Source: Frankia casuarinae
Lineage (GTDB): Bacteria; Actinomycetota; Actinomycetes; Frankiales; Frankiaceae
Reading direction: 5' to 3'
DNA: 64,000 nucleotides
NCBI RefSeq assembly: GCF_000013345.1
Contig: NC_007777.1
Location: 2,914,001 to 2,978,000, forward strand
Both the position numbers and the translations under genes were made by a program. Numbering within the stretch: the stretch's first letter is position 1; each line of letters begins with the position of its first letter. Shown in pieces: positions 35,060 to 43,504 of this stretch. The notes below the pieces were generated by a model, which ran no database searches, was not told where the DNA came from, and worked only from the letters and a program-made list of their open reading frames with translations.

Positions 35060-36384
35060 GCGCCATCGAGGAGCTGCTGAGCGAGGAAGCCGCCCGGCGG
35101 CGGGGCGGGTGGGATGGCGAACAGGGCGTTGGAGGTATGCCGGATGAAGGTGCTCAACGCGTCGGAGGCGGCGAGGGCGCGCTGGACGGGAACGAAGGCG
35201 GTACGTGGGTCGGCCTGGTAGGCTTGGAAGAACAGCCCCGCGTCCGGTTCACCGGTGGCGTCGAGGCCGTCGTCGTAGGAGTAGCCGCGGCGGAACATCG
35301 CGACGCCGCCGTGGAACTGCGGATGGGCCAGTCGGATGTGGGCGTTGACGGCGATCGCGGGCCGGCCGTCGGCAGTGCGGGCGGCGAAGTCCGGCGCTGT
35401 CGTCTCGCCCCCGCCCTGGTCGGCGGGCGGGGCGGACAGCGGTGCGCCATCGGACTTGCGCCGGCCGATGACCTCGCTCTGCGCCGCCTCGGTCAGCCGG
35501 TCCCAGCTGTCGAGCAGCATGCGGATCCGCCGGCAGACGACGTAGGTCCCGCCTCGCATCCATGCCGGCCCGTCGGCGGCCCACACCGCGAGGTCGAACT
35601 GTGCCGTGCCCGGCCGGGGATTGTCGGTGCCGTCGACCTGCCCCATCAGGTTACGCGGGGTGGCATCGGGGTCGGCGGCACCGGCCGCGGTGCGCTGGAA
35701 CCCTCGCTGCACCCAGCGGGGCTGGACGTACGCAGCGGCGATGCGACGCAGTTGGCGGGCCGCCGAGTAAGCGACCATCGGGTCCTCCGCGCAGACCTGC
35801 ACGGCGAGGTCCCCGCCGCCACGGGCCGCGTCGATCCGGTCGCCGGGCAGGGCAGGGATGTCCGCGAGCGGACCGGGAATCCGCGTGTCGAGGCCGGCGC
35901 GGCGCAACGCTGACGCGCCGAGCCCGACGGTGACCGTCAAGGCGGCCGGCCCGAGCCCCGCCGTGTCCCGCTCGGCGCCGGCGGTCGGTTCGCCGCGCAT
36001 CAACACCGCCGAGGCCGACGTCCAGGTCCGCAGCAGCGCGGCGAGGGCGGATCGGACCGCCGTCGGCTCGGTCGAGATCAGGTCGTAGGCGGTGAAGATC
36101 AGATGCGCGGGGGCCCGTTCGGCGATCCCGGGCTGGTGACGGCCGTCACCGGCCACGGCGGCCACCGCGGCGCGGCGAGCCGCCTCGACCGGGTTCGGCC
36201 GGTCCGGTAGCAGGCGTTGCGTGCCCAGGGCGACCCCCGTGCCGAGGACGACTCCGCCACCGAGGCCGAGCAGCCCGGCGCCGCCCAGCAGCCGACGGCG
36301 GTCCGGCCCCGGCCGTCCGCGCTCGTCGACCGGCGCGGCTCCCGGGCTTCCGGTCGGCACGTCGGTCGGCGCGTCGCCGGTCAC
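35056..36384 (-). CDS. Dye-decolorizing (DyP-type) heme peroxidase, Tat-exported
   Basis: 442 residues. A twin-arginine signal (PDRRRLLGGAGLLGLGGG, about 28-50) directs export of the folded, heme-loaded enzyme. DyP hallmark GxxDG appears as GQVDGTDNPRPG (about 245), the proximal heme His is in RLAHPQFHGGVAMFRRGYSYDDG (about 350-375), with CRRIRMLLDSWD between. EfeB-like in size and signal. GTG 36384 overlaps the SCO1 stop (GTGA), its own stop overlaps ctaG. Likely a periplasmic-face peroxidase or heme-handling enzyme tied to oxidase assembly or copper stress. Confidence 0.92.
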   Translation of the reverse strand: MTGDAPTDVPTGSPGAAPVDERGRPGPDRRRLLGGAGLLGLGGGVVLGTGVALGTQRLLPDRPNPVEAARRAAVAAVAGDGRHQPGIAERAPAHLIFTAYDLISTEPTAVRSALAALLRTWTSASAVLMRGEPTAGAERDTAGLGPAALTVTVGLGASALRRAGLDTRIPGPLADIPALPGDRIDAARGGGDLAVQVCAEDPMVAYSAARQLRRIAAAYVQPRWVQRGFQRTAAGAADPDATPRNLMGQVDGTDNPRPGTAQFDLAVWAADGPAWMRGGTYVVCRRIRMLLDSWDRLTEAAQSEVIGRRKSDGAPLSAPPADQGGGETTAPDFAARTADGRPAIAVNAHIRLAHPQFHGGVAMFRRGYSYDDGLDATGEPDAGLFFQAYQADPRTAFVPVQRALAASDALSTFIRHTSNALFAIPPAPPPGGFLAQQLLDGA

Positions 36385-37121
36385 GCGTCGCCCCGCAGGA
36401 GCAGCGGGAGGTCATGGGCGTAGTCGGCCACCGGGGTGCCGGCGAGGTAGACGACACGCGCCTGGCCCTTCGGCGTGAATGCCAGGACCTGAGCACCGTG
36501 GTCCACGGTGTAGCTCCCGTCGGCCTGCCGTCGCGGCGGCTCCAGCGGCACCCCGACGCTGCGCGCGGCGGTGTCGATGGTCTTCACGTCACCGGTCAGG
36601 CCGACGAAGGTGTGGTCGAACATGTCCAGCCAGTGGCGGATCACCGGCGGGGTGTCCCGCGCCGGGTCCGAGGTGACGAACACGACGCTCGTCTGCCGGC
36701 GCACGGCCGGGGAGACCTGCGTCAACGCGGCGGCGAGATCGGCCATCGTCGTCGGGCAGATGTCCGGGCAGTGGGTGTAGCCGAAGAACAGCAGGGTGAG
36801 CCGGCCCGCGGCATGCGGGCGCAGGTCGTAGGGCCGCCCGGCGGTGTCCGTCAGACGCAGGTCCGGCATCGCGATCGGTGCGCCGAGCGTGGTGCCGCGG
36901 ATCCCCGCGCTCGGTGACGTGGATGCGCCGCGCACCAACGGGCCCGCCGAGGAGCCTCCCGAGGAACAGCTGGAGATCGCTACGAGAGCGACGAGAAGGA
37001 CGAGGGGGAGGACGGGAACGAGGAATGTCCGGCCGGGAGGAAGGAACGGGCGGTCGGTCCCGGCGGGGGTGGACAGGCCACGGCGGAACCGGGTGGCGCG
37101 AGGCGCCGGCATGTAGGGCAT
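36381..37121 (-). CDS. SCO1/SenC family copper chaperone, lipoprotein
   Basis: 246 residues. A membrane segment ends in the lipobox ISSC (Cys about 50), so it is likely lipid-anchored outside the membrane. The thioredoxin-like domain carries the copper-binding CxxxC (HCPDICPTT, about 130-136) and the third ligand His in YTVDHGAQVLAF (about 217). ATG 37121 has GGAG 7 bp upstream; ATG 37112 is possible. First gene of SCO1-DyP-CtaG. Delivers copper to subunit II of cytochrome oxidase. Confidence 0.92.
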   Translation of the reverse strand: MPYMPAPRATRFRRGLSTPAGTDRPFLPPGRTFLVPVLPLVLLVALVAISSCSSGGSSAGPLVRGASTSPSAGIRGTTLGAPIAMPDLRLTDTAGRPYDLRPHAAGRLTLLFFGYTHCPDICPTTMADLAAALTQVSPAVRRQTSVVFVTSDPARDTPPVIRHWLDMFDHTFVGLTGDVKTIDTAARSVGVPLEPPRRQADGSYTVDHGAQVLAFTPKGQARVVYLAGTPVADYAHDLPLLLRGDA

Positions 37122-37433
37122 GGGAGAACTCCAGACTGGGTACCACCCCGGCGACACGGTGTGACGCGAACCCGTCACTTTCGGCGATGATTCGGATGAG
37201 ATACCCCAGGGGATCTCCACCCGGCCCGGCCGGGGCGGAACCGTGCCCGGCGAGATGGGCAAGCGCGGAGAGGGCCACGCATGTGCCGGCGAACACGGTT
37301 GTTCGCATCACGCGTGCCCCCGCTCCGGCGGACGCCTCCATGCCGTCAGAGTGTAGGAGCCTTCCCGACCGAATGTTCTACGTGACGTCGAAGATTTGGG
37401 TCGAAGATTTTGTCGGCCACCCGCGAAGGCCGG
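37122..37433. other. 312-bp spacer between the SCO1-like and MarR genes
   Basis: Both flanking genes read leftwards. No gene is supported. The part near 37365-37415 is AT-richer (GAATGTTCTACGTGACGTCGAAGATTTGG) and probably holds the promoter of the SCO1-DyP-CtaG unit. Confidence 0.4.
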
Positions 37434-37970
37434 TCAGGTCCAGCCGAGGGCCGAGGCGTCCCGACCGGATATCGCCGCCGGTTCGCCGCCGGCGTCCGCG
37501 AAGGCGCGCAACGCGCCGACCAGGCTGCCCCGCACGTCCGGAGCGAGCCGGGCGACGATCGTCGCGATCTCGGCCCGGCGCCGGGCGGTGACCTCGTCGA
37601 CGAGGCGCCGGCCCGGCCCGGTCAGCTCGACGATGACCTCCCGCCGGTTACGCGGGTTGCCGACTCGGAGGATCAGCCCGGCAACGACGAGCCGGTCGGC
37701 CATCCGGGTGGCCGTGGAGGGGTGCACGTCAAGCGACTCGGCGAGCTCCCCGGCGCGTTGCGGTCCACGCCCGGCGAGCACGACGAGCATCCGGAACTGC
37801 GGCAGGGTGACATCCTCGCCGACGGCGGCGATCGAGCGGGCCGACACCGCCACCAGCAGCCGGGATGCCGTCAGGACCGCATCGGTGACCTCGTCGACGT
37901 CCACGCCCGGCACTCCCGCGGGGTCGGGAACCGAGGGCGGCAGGGCGGAGCCATCCGGCGGGCATGCCAT
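37434..37970 (-). CDS. MarR family transcriptional regulator
   Basis: 178 residues. Winged helix-turn-helix: LPQFRMLVVLAGRGPQRAGELAESLDVHPSTATRMADRLVVAGLI at about 55-100, followed by the wing (NPRNRREVIVELTGPGRRLVDE). The usual dimer helices flank it. It is divergent from a ClC channel gene, separated by about 80 bp, and probably binds in that spacer. Ligand unknown. Confidence 0.88.
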   Translation of the reverse strand: MACPPDGSALPPSVPDPAGVPGVDVDEVTDAVLTASRLLVAVSARSIAAVGEDVTLPQFRMLVVLAGRGPQRAGELAESLDVHPSTATRMADRLVVAGLILRVGNPRNRREVIVELTGPGRRLVDEVTARRRAEIATIVARLAPDVRGSLVGALRAFADAGGEPAAISGRDASALGWT

Positions 37971-38029
37971 GTCACCGTTTTACCGCGCAACGCGATCTCT
38001 ACTCGGACCGGATCATGACAAGCACAAAG

Positions 38030-38038
38030 CAACAGTTG
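38030..38038. promoter_or_regulatory. Short palindrome in the MarR-ClC divergent promoter
   Basis: CAACAGTTG is a perfect 9-bp palindrome (CAAC-A-GTTG) in an AT-rich part of the spacer, 12 bp upstream of the ClC start. MarR proteins commonly bind such short inverted repeats between themselves and the regulated gene. Confidence 0.35.
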
Positions 38039-38050
38039 TATGGTGCAAAC

Positions 38051-39931
38051 ATGCCGGTGACGTCACGCGGGATCTCCACCCGATGGGCAGCCCGTCCGGA
38101 GATCTACCAGCACCGAGCCGGCGCCGTCCTCGCGGCCCTGGCCGTCGTGATCGGCGCGGGGGTCGGGCTCGGCGCGGTCGCCTTCCGCGGGCTGATCAAC
38201 CTCTTCACAGAGGTGTTCTGCGGCCGGGCGGACTGCTCGGTCGGCGGACGGCTGCCCAACCCCCACATCCCGGACCTGGGTTTCTGGTTCCTGCTGGCCG
38301 TCCCGGTGATCGGAGGCTTGGTCTACGGACCGCTCATCCACCGGTTCGCCCGGGAGGCCCGCGGCCACGGAGTCCCCGAAGTGATGTCCGCCGTCGCCGA
38401 ACGCGACGGCCGCATCTCCCCCCGCGTCTCGGCGGTGAAGTCACTGGCCTCGGCGTTGTGCATCGGTGCCGGAGGGTCGGTCGGCCGGGAAGGCCCGATC
38501 GTGCAGATCGGCGCGTCCCTCGGGTCGGCTCTCGGCCAGCTCCTGCGCGTGCCGGGCCGCCGGCTGCCGATCCTCGTCGCCTGCGGCGCCGCCGGCGGCA
38601 TCGCCGCCACCTTCAACGCCCCCGTCGCCGGCGTCCTGTTCGCCCTGGAGGTGATCCTGCGGACCTTCACCGCCGAGGCCTTCGGCGTCGTCGTGCTGGC
38701 CGCCGTCACCGCCAGCGTCATCGGGCGCGCCGCCTTCGGTGACACTCCCTTTCTCAGCCTGCCCACCTTCGCCCTTCACAGCCAGGGCGAATACCCCCTG
38801 TTCATCCTGCTCGGCGTGGTGGCCGGCCTAACCGGCGTGCTGTTCACCCGCCTGCTCTATCTCATCGAGGACCTCTGCGACTGGGCCTGGCGCGGCCCCG
38901 AATGGCTACGCCCCGCTGTCGGCGGCCTGCTCCTCGGCACCGTCCTGCTCGCCCTGCCCCAGATGTATGGCGTCGGCTACCCGGTCCTCGAACACACCGT
39001 TCACGGCGGGTACGCCCTGTGGTTCCTGCTCGTCCTCATCGGCGGGAAGATCGTGGCCACGAGTCTCACCATCGGCATCGGCGGCTCCGGCGGCGTCTTC
39101 GCCCCGTCCCTGTTCATCGGCGCGTCCACCGGCGCCGCCTTCGGCACCCTCGCCCACCATATCGCCCCGGGCACCATCGCCCCTGTCGGGGCCTACGCCC
39201 TGGTCGGCATGGGTGCCGTCTTCGCCGGCGCGGCCCGCGCGCCCATCACCGCCGTGCTCATCCTGTTCGAGCTCACCGGCGAGTACACGATCATCCTCCC
39301 CCTGATGACCGCCGTCGTCGTCGCCACCCTGACCAGCCGGCTCCTGAGCACCGACACCATCTACACCCTGAAGCTGACCCGCCGTGGCGTCGACCTCGAC
39401 GCCTCCCACGACCTGCGCCGCCTGCGGGCCATCCCGGCCACCGCCGCGATGCGGTCACCGCCCCCGCCGGTCCCGGCCGGCGCGCTCCTCTCCGAGGTCG
39501 CCGCCCTGCTCGCCGGCTCGCCGTTCCCCGCCCGCCCCGTCACCGACGGACACGGGCACTACCAGGGGATCATCACCACACCGGCCGTCACCCACGCCCT
39601 CGAGACCGACGCCCGGGCCGAGCAGCGCGCCGCTGGCGACCTCGCTGTCCGCCCTCCCGCCCTCACCGTCGACGACAGTGTCGCCACCGCCCTGCATGCG
39701 CTCACCGACGACCCCGGCGCCCCGGGCCTGCCCGTGCTCACCAGCGACGGCCATACCGTCGCGGGATGGGTCACCCACCAGTCGGTACTTGCCGCCGTCT
39801 ACCCGCCGCCGGCCGAAACGGGCGGGACGCGCACCGAACCGGTCCAACGCGTCGACGAACACCGCCTTCAGGGTCAGGTCACTTTTCCCGGTGAGATCAC
39901 TCATCGCACACGCTCCAGGACACTCGCATAG
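38051..39931 (+). CDS. ClC-family chloride channel/antiporter with CBS domains
   Basis: 626 residues. ClC selectivity motifs: GAGGSVGREGPIVQIGAS (GREGP, about 135-150), GIGGSGGVFAPSLFIGAS (about 345-365) and the Glu/Tyr region further on; about 18 helical segments. A C-terminal pair of CBS-like modules starts at about 470 (IPATAAMRSPPPPVPAG, then PPALTVDDSVATALHAL). Start ATG 38051 is preferred; ATG 38015 is in frame. The 3' end overlaps the convergent thiolase gene by 31 bp. Anion transport; whether channel or H+/Cl- exchanger is not clear. Confidence 0.9.
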   Translation: MPVTSRGISTRWAARPEIYQHRAGAVLAALAVVIGAGVGLGAVAFRGLINLFTEVFCGRADCSVGGRLPNPHIPDLGFWFLLAVPVIGGLVYGPLIHRFAREARGHGVPEVMSAVAERDGRISPRVSAVKSLASALCIGAGGSVGREGPIVQIGASLGSALGQLLRVPGRRLPILVACGAAGGIAATFNAPVAGVLFALEVILRTFTAEAFGVVVLAAVTASVIGRAAFGDTPFLSLPTFALHSQGEYPLFILLGVVAGLTGVLFTRLLYLIEDLCDWAWRGPEWLRPAVGGLLLGTVLLALPQMYGVGYPVLEHTVHGGYALWFLLVLIGGKIVATSLTIGIGGSGGVFAPSLFIGASTGAAFGTLAHHIAPGTIAPVGAYALVGMGAVFAGAARAPITAVLILFELTGEYTIILPLMTAVVVATLTSRLLSTDTIYTLKLTRRGVDLDASHDLRRLRAIPATAAMRSPPPPVPAGALLSEVAALLAGSPFPARPVTDGHGHYQGIITTPAVTHALETDARAEQRAAGDLAVRPPALTVDDSVATALHALTDDPGAPGLPVLTSDGHTVAGWVTHQSVLAAVYPPPAETGGTRTEPVQRVDEHRLQGQVTFPGEITHRTRSRTLA

Positions 39932-41070
39932 TTGGCGACCGCCAGGCCACCCATGTTGAACACCCCGGCGACGGTGGCCCCGGGGATCTGCATCGCCCCG
40001 GCGGTGCCGGTGAGCTGCAGGACCGCCATCACATGCTGGGACACCCCGGTGGCACCAACCGGATGACCCTTGGCCTTCAACCCCCCGGAGGGGTTGACCG
40101 GCAGCGTGCCGTCCCGGTCCACGACCCCACCGAGGATGACCTGCCCCCCGCCGCCCGGCGGGCACAACCCGACGACCTCGTACTCCAGCAACTCCGCGAT
40201 GGTGAAACAGTCGTGCAGCTCCAGCAGGTGCAGGTCGGACAGCCGCACCCGGGCCTGCCCCAACGCCGCCTGCCAGGCCCCATGCGCGGCGGCGAACGCC
40301 AGCGGATGACGCCGCGCGGCCGGCAGGAAATCGTTGGCCTGCGCCAGAGCACGGATCCGCACCGCCGGGGCACGCGGCGCACCACCCGGCGCGGCCAGCA
40401 CCACCGCGGCGGCACCATCCGAGACCGGACAGCAGTCCGTACGCCGCAGCGGACCCGCGACCACCGGATTACGCGGACCGACCGTGCTACAGAACTCGAA
40501 GCCGAGATCGGAACGCAGATGGGCGTACGGATTCACCACCCCGTTACGATGATTCTTCGCCGCGATCCGCGCCAACGCGTCACTGTGATCACCATACTTG
40601 GTGAAGTAGGCCTCGGCGACATCGGCGAACAACCGCGCGAACCCGGCAGGCGCGCACTCGCCGGCATGCTCATAGTCGGCACCCAGCAAAGCCCCACCGA
40701 CAACCTCGGCCGACGCGTGGGTCATCTTCTCCGCCCCGACCACCAGCACCCGGCGCGCCTGCCCGGACCGAATCGCCCGCACCCCGCACAGCAACGCCGC
40801 CGACCCGCTCGCACACGCGTTCTCCACCCGGGTCGCCGGGGTGAACAGCAGATCGTCATCGGCCTCCAGCACCAGCGAGGAAGGAAACGCCAACGGCTGC
40901 AACCCCGCGTTATAGGTACCGAGAACAATCTCGTCGATCTCCCGCGGGCGCAGACCCGCCGACGCGATCGCCTCCCGCGCGGCGGCAACGATCAGCGACT
41001 CCAGAGTCTCCTCGGGCAGACGGCCAAACGGGGTATGACCCCAGCCCACGATCTCCACGTCGTGGTCCAC
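39901..41070 (-). CDS. Thiolase (acetyl-CoA acetyltransferase/SCP-x type), last gene of acetone operon
   Basis: 389 residues. Nucleophilic Cys in RVENACASGSAALLCGV (about 88), LLELHDCFTIAELLEYE, and NPSGGLKAKGHPVGATG (catalytic His) near the C-terminus. GTG 41070 is chosen for AAGGGA 6 bp upstream (TTG 41085 is alternative). It follows the two CoA-transferase genes, so it would split acetoacetyl-CoA into two acetyl-CoA, closing the acetone route. Sequence type is SCP-x-like rather than PhaA-like, so the assignment to acetoacetyl-CoA rests on context. Confidence 0.85.
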   Translation of the reverse strand: MDHDVEIVGWGHTPFGRLPEETLESLIVAAAREAIASAGLRPREIDEIVLGTYNAGLQPLAFPSSLVLEADDDLLFTPATRVENACASGSAALLCGVRAIRSGQARRVLVVGAEKMTHASAEVVGGALLGADYEHAGECAPAGFARLFADVAEAYFTKYGDHSDALARIAAKNHRNGVVNPYAHLRSDLGFEFCSTVGPRNPVVAGPLRRTDCCPVSDGAAAVVLAAPGGAPRAPAVRIRALAQANDFLPAARRHPLAFAAAHGAWQAALGQARVRLSDLHLLELHDCFTIAELLEYEVVGLCPPGGGGQVILGGVVDRDGTLPVNPSGGLKAKGHPVGATGVSQHVMAVLQLTGTAGAMQIPGATVAGVFNMGGLAVANYASVLERVR

Positions 41071-41108
41071 ATCCAGTCCCTTCAACGCTCAGACACCCTT
41101 CACTGCTG

Positions 41109-41173
41109 AGACACCCCGGCAGGTCACTGCCAAGACACCCCGGCAGGTCACTGCCAAGACACCCCGGCAGGTC
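41109..41173. repeat. 24-bp tandem repeat (2.7 copies) spanning the scoB stop codon
   Basis: Copies at 41109-41132, 41133-41156 and a partial one at 41157-41173, each beginning AGACACCCCGGCAGGTCACT. The gene ends in the middle copy; the one beyond it repeats the last seven codons and stop in frame. A more diverged copy may lie just further downstream (near 41097-41108). Confidence 0.92.
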
Positions 41174-41834
41174 CGCCCGCCACGCCGGCACCAGGCTTCG
41201 TGCCCACCTGAGCCAGCCGTACCGGTGTCACCTTCCGCACGTCGTCGGCGGTGACGCCCGGCGCCGTCTCCACCAGCACCAGACCATCGGAGGTCACGTC
41301 GATGACGGCGAGGTCGGTGATGATGCGCTGCACGACACCTGTGCCGGTCAGCGGGAGCGTGTTCGCGGGCAGGATCTTCGGCGATCCGTCCTTGGCGCAG
41401 TGCTCCATCAGAACGATCACGCGGCGGGCGCCGTGGACCAGGTCCATCGCGCCCCCCATGCCCTTGACCAGCTTGCCGGGCACCACCCAGTTCGACAGGT
41501 CCCCGCGCTCGCTGACCTGCATGGCGCCGAGGATCGCCGCATCGATCTTCCCCCCACGGATCATCCCGAAACTGGTGGCGGAGTCGAAGAAGCTTGCTCC
41601 CGTCGCGGTCGTCACCGTCTCCTTGCCGGCGTTGATGAGATCCGGGTCCTCCTCGCCGGCGACCGGGTAGGGACCCAGGCCGAGGATGCCGTTCTCACTC
41701 TGCAACACGATCTCCACGCCGTCGGGCACGTGGTTGGGAACCAGCGTCGGCAGACCGATGCCGAGGTTGACGTAGTCCCCGTCGTTGAGTTCCGCCGCCG
41801 CACGGGCGGCCATGTCGTCCCGGGACCAGGGCAT
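41148..41834 (-). CDS. scoB: 3-oxoacid CoA-transferase subunit B
   Basis: 228 residues. [14 protein letters not shown] near the N-terminus and the catalytic Glu in [13 protein letters not shown] (about 54) define the beta subunit of succinyl-CoA:3-oxoacid CoA-transferases; [18 protein letters not shown] and GMGGAMDLV follow. ATG 41834 has AGGAGG 8 bp upstream. One base separates it from the scoA stop. Transfers CoA from succinyl-CoA (or acetyl-CoA) to acetoacetate, the product of acetone carboxylation. Confidence 0.93.
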   Translation of the reverse strand: MPWSRDDMAARAAAELNDGDYVNLGIGLPTLVPNHVPDGVEIVLQSENGILGLGPYPVAGEEDPDLINAGKETVTTATGASFFDSATSFGMIRGGKIDAAILGAMQVSERGDLSNWVVPGKLVKGMGGAMDLVHGARRVIVLMEHCAKDGSPKILPANTLPLTGTGVVQRIITDLAVIDVTSDGLVLVETAPGVTADDVRKVTPVRLAQVGTKPGAGVAGGPAGVSWQ

Positions 41835-41835
41835 C

Positions 41836-42627
41836 TCAGGCACCTCCTGCAGCGGTTGTGACGGCACGCAGGGTGAGCCGCTCGATCCCCTTGTCCGCGG
41901 CCTGGCCGGGCGTCAACGCCACCACCCGCTGCACGAAGACTCCGGGCAGGTGGATCTCGTCGGGATCCAGCGCACCCGGCTCGACGAGTTCCTCCACTTC
42001 CGCGATCGTCACCCTCCCGGCCATGGCGCAGAGCGGGTTGAAGTTGCGGGCGGCCCTGCGGAAAACCAGGTTGCCGTGCCGGTCACCACGCCGGGCCCGC
42101 ACCAGGGCGAAGTCCGGCCGCAGCGCCGTCTCCCGCACGAAGACCTGCGGCACCCCGTCGACCTCGAAGACCTCGGTCGGCTTGGGCTGCGAGGCCAGCG
42201 CCACCTCGCCCGAGGCGTCGTACCTGATCGGCAGCCCGCCGTCGGCGACCTGCGTGCCGACGCCGGTGCGGGTGTAGAACGCCGCGATCCCGGCTCCACC
42301 GGCGCGCAGCCGCTCCGCCAGCGTCCCCTGCGGGTTGAACTCGATCTCGACCTTCCCGGAGAGGTACTGCCGTTCCAGTTCCTTGTTCTCCCCCACGTAC
42401 GACGCCACCAGACGGCGGATCCGCCCGCCCTCCAGCAGCAGCGAGTTACCCACACCCGGGATCCCGCAGTTGTTGGAAATGACGGTCAGGTCCGAGGCCC
42501 CCTGTTCGGCGAGCGCGGCAAGGAGCACCGACGGGATGCCGCAGACCCCGAAACCACCACTCGCCACGCTGGCCCCGACCGGAATATCGGCGACCGCCTC
42601 CTGCGCCGACGCCACGACCTTGTCCAC
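41836..42627 (-). CDS. scoA: 3-oxoacid CoA-transferase subunit A
   Basis: 263 residues. CoA-binding start [19 protein letters not shown] and [34 protein letters not shown] (about 50-85) are typical of the alpha subunit; a C-terminal [16 protein letters not shown] closes the domain. GTG 42627 follows GGAGGGG, 1 bp after the previous stop. Works with ScoB. Confidence 0.93.
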   Translation of the reverse strand: MDKVVASAQEAVADIPVGASVASGGFGVCGIPSVLLAALAEQGASDLTVISNNCGIPGVGNSLLLEGGRIRRLVASYVGENKELERQYLSGKVEIEFNPQGTLAERLRAGGAGIAAFYTRTGVGTQVADGGLPIRYDASGEVALASQPKPTEVFEVDGVPQVFVRETALRPDFALVRARRGDRHGNLVFRRAARNFNPLCAMAGRVTIAEVEELVEPGALDPDEIHLPGVFVQRVVALTPGQAADKGIERLTLRAVTTAAGGA

Positions 42628-42628
42628 C

Positions 42629-43441
42629 TCACCCCTCCTTCAGCAGGGCCCGGCGCAGCAGAACCGTCTCGGGCGGCGCATCGGCCGGGATCGTGGTCAG
42701 CACAAGCCGGGCTCCGTCACGGGGCGCCTCGCCCTCGCCGTGCCAGAACGCGTCGGGAAGGACGACAGCCCGCGTGACATCGCCGGCCACGTCGACCGAG
42801 GAGGCGAATCGCACCGCCAGCGTCCAGTCGAAGTGCCCGGCCACATTGGTCAGCGAGGTATAGCCACCCGCCCGCTCCGGGAACTCCAGCGTGGCGGAGT
42901 CCCCGCGGCGGGCCCGGGCATCAAGGAGCAACAGTCCCAGCGGCGGCGACCCCAGGCGCCCCAGCCATTCGGCGAGGTACATGGAGGCGCTGTCGGCGTG
43001 GTCCTCGCTCACCTCGTCCAGCCCCGTGCCGGCCCGGTCATGTGCCCGCAGCAACCACCTCGCGGGCGACGGCACCGACAGCACGACCCGTCGCCGGGTC
43101 GAGTCCGCCAGCGTGCGCATGGTCAGGACCAACCGCTCGACGGCGGGCTCGTCACCGAGCAGGGTGCGTAACGCATAGCCCGTGCGGCTACGCTTCCCCA
43201 GCGCGCTCACCAGGTCAGGCGTCGCCGCGAGATACGCGTCGTAGAACGCCTCGGCATTGACGAACACCGCATCCGGATCCAGCAGGGCCTGGACCTGGGC
43301 GACGTGCCCGGTCAGGGCGGCGAGGTCACCCCAGGGGATCTCGCTGCCCTGCCGTAGCACTGCCGTCGCGTAGGCGTCGTGGTCGATCACCAGCGCCCGG
43401 CCGCCGGGCGCGGCAGCGAGCAGGGCAGTGAGAGAAGACAT
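42629..43441 (-). CDS. Unknown 270-residue protein inside the acetone carboxylase operon
   Basis: 270 residues, soluble, no signal peptide or membrane helix. Ends within 2 bp of scoA and starts 51 bp after the HyuB-like stop, so it is co-transcribed with both. ATG 43441 follows AAGGAG. Visible stretches: IDHDAYATAVLRQGSEIPWGD, VFVNAEAFYDAYLA, VLSVPSPARWLLRAHDRAG, EWLGRLGSPPLGLLLLDAR. No motif allows a family call; one could think of a TIM-barrel enzyme, but I cannot show it. Its position suggests a role in acetone carboxylase maturation or acetoacetate handling. Confidence 0.82.
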   Translation of the reverse strand: MSSLTALLAAAPGGRALVIDHDAYATAVLRQGSEIPWGDLAALTGHVAQVQALLDPDAVFVNAEAFYDAYLAATPDLVSALGKRSRTGYALRTLLGDEPAVERLVLTMRTLADSTRRRVVLSVPSPARWLLRAHDRAGTGLDEVSEDHADSASMYLAEWLGRLGSPPLGLLLLDARARRGDSATLEFPERAGGYTSLTNVAGHFDWTLAVRFASSVDVAGDVTRAVVLPDAFWHGEGEAPRDGARLVLTTIPADAPPETVLLRRALLKEG

Positions 43442-43453
43442 TCAGTGCTCCTT

Positions 43454-43504
43454 GAACCTCAGGGCTCCGTAAACCTCAGGCGAGACGGAACCTCAGGCGA
43501 GACG
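43454..43504. repeat. 17-bp-period repeat spanning the acetone carboxylase HyuB stop codon
   Basis: AACCTCAGGCGAGACG occurs at 43472-43487 and 43489-43504; a third, shortened copy (AACCTCAGGG) starts at 43455, all in 17-bp register. The HyuB stop lies in the copy nearest the gene, and the TGA recurs in each copy. Confidence 0.9.

Noticed and set aside
41109..41173. Possible attachment site or CRISPR remnant from the 24-bp repeats
   Set aside because: Repeats are contiguous and overlap the scoB coding end, with no integrase or cas gene near.
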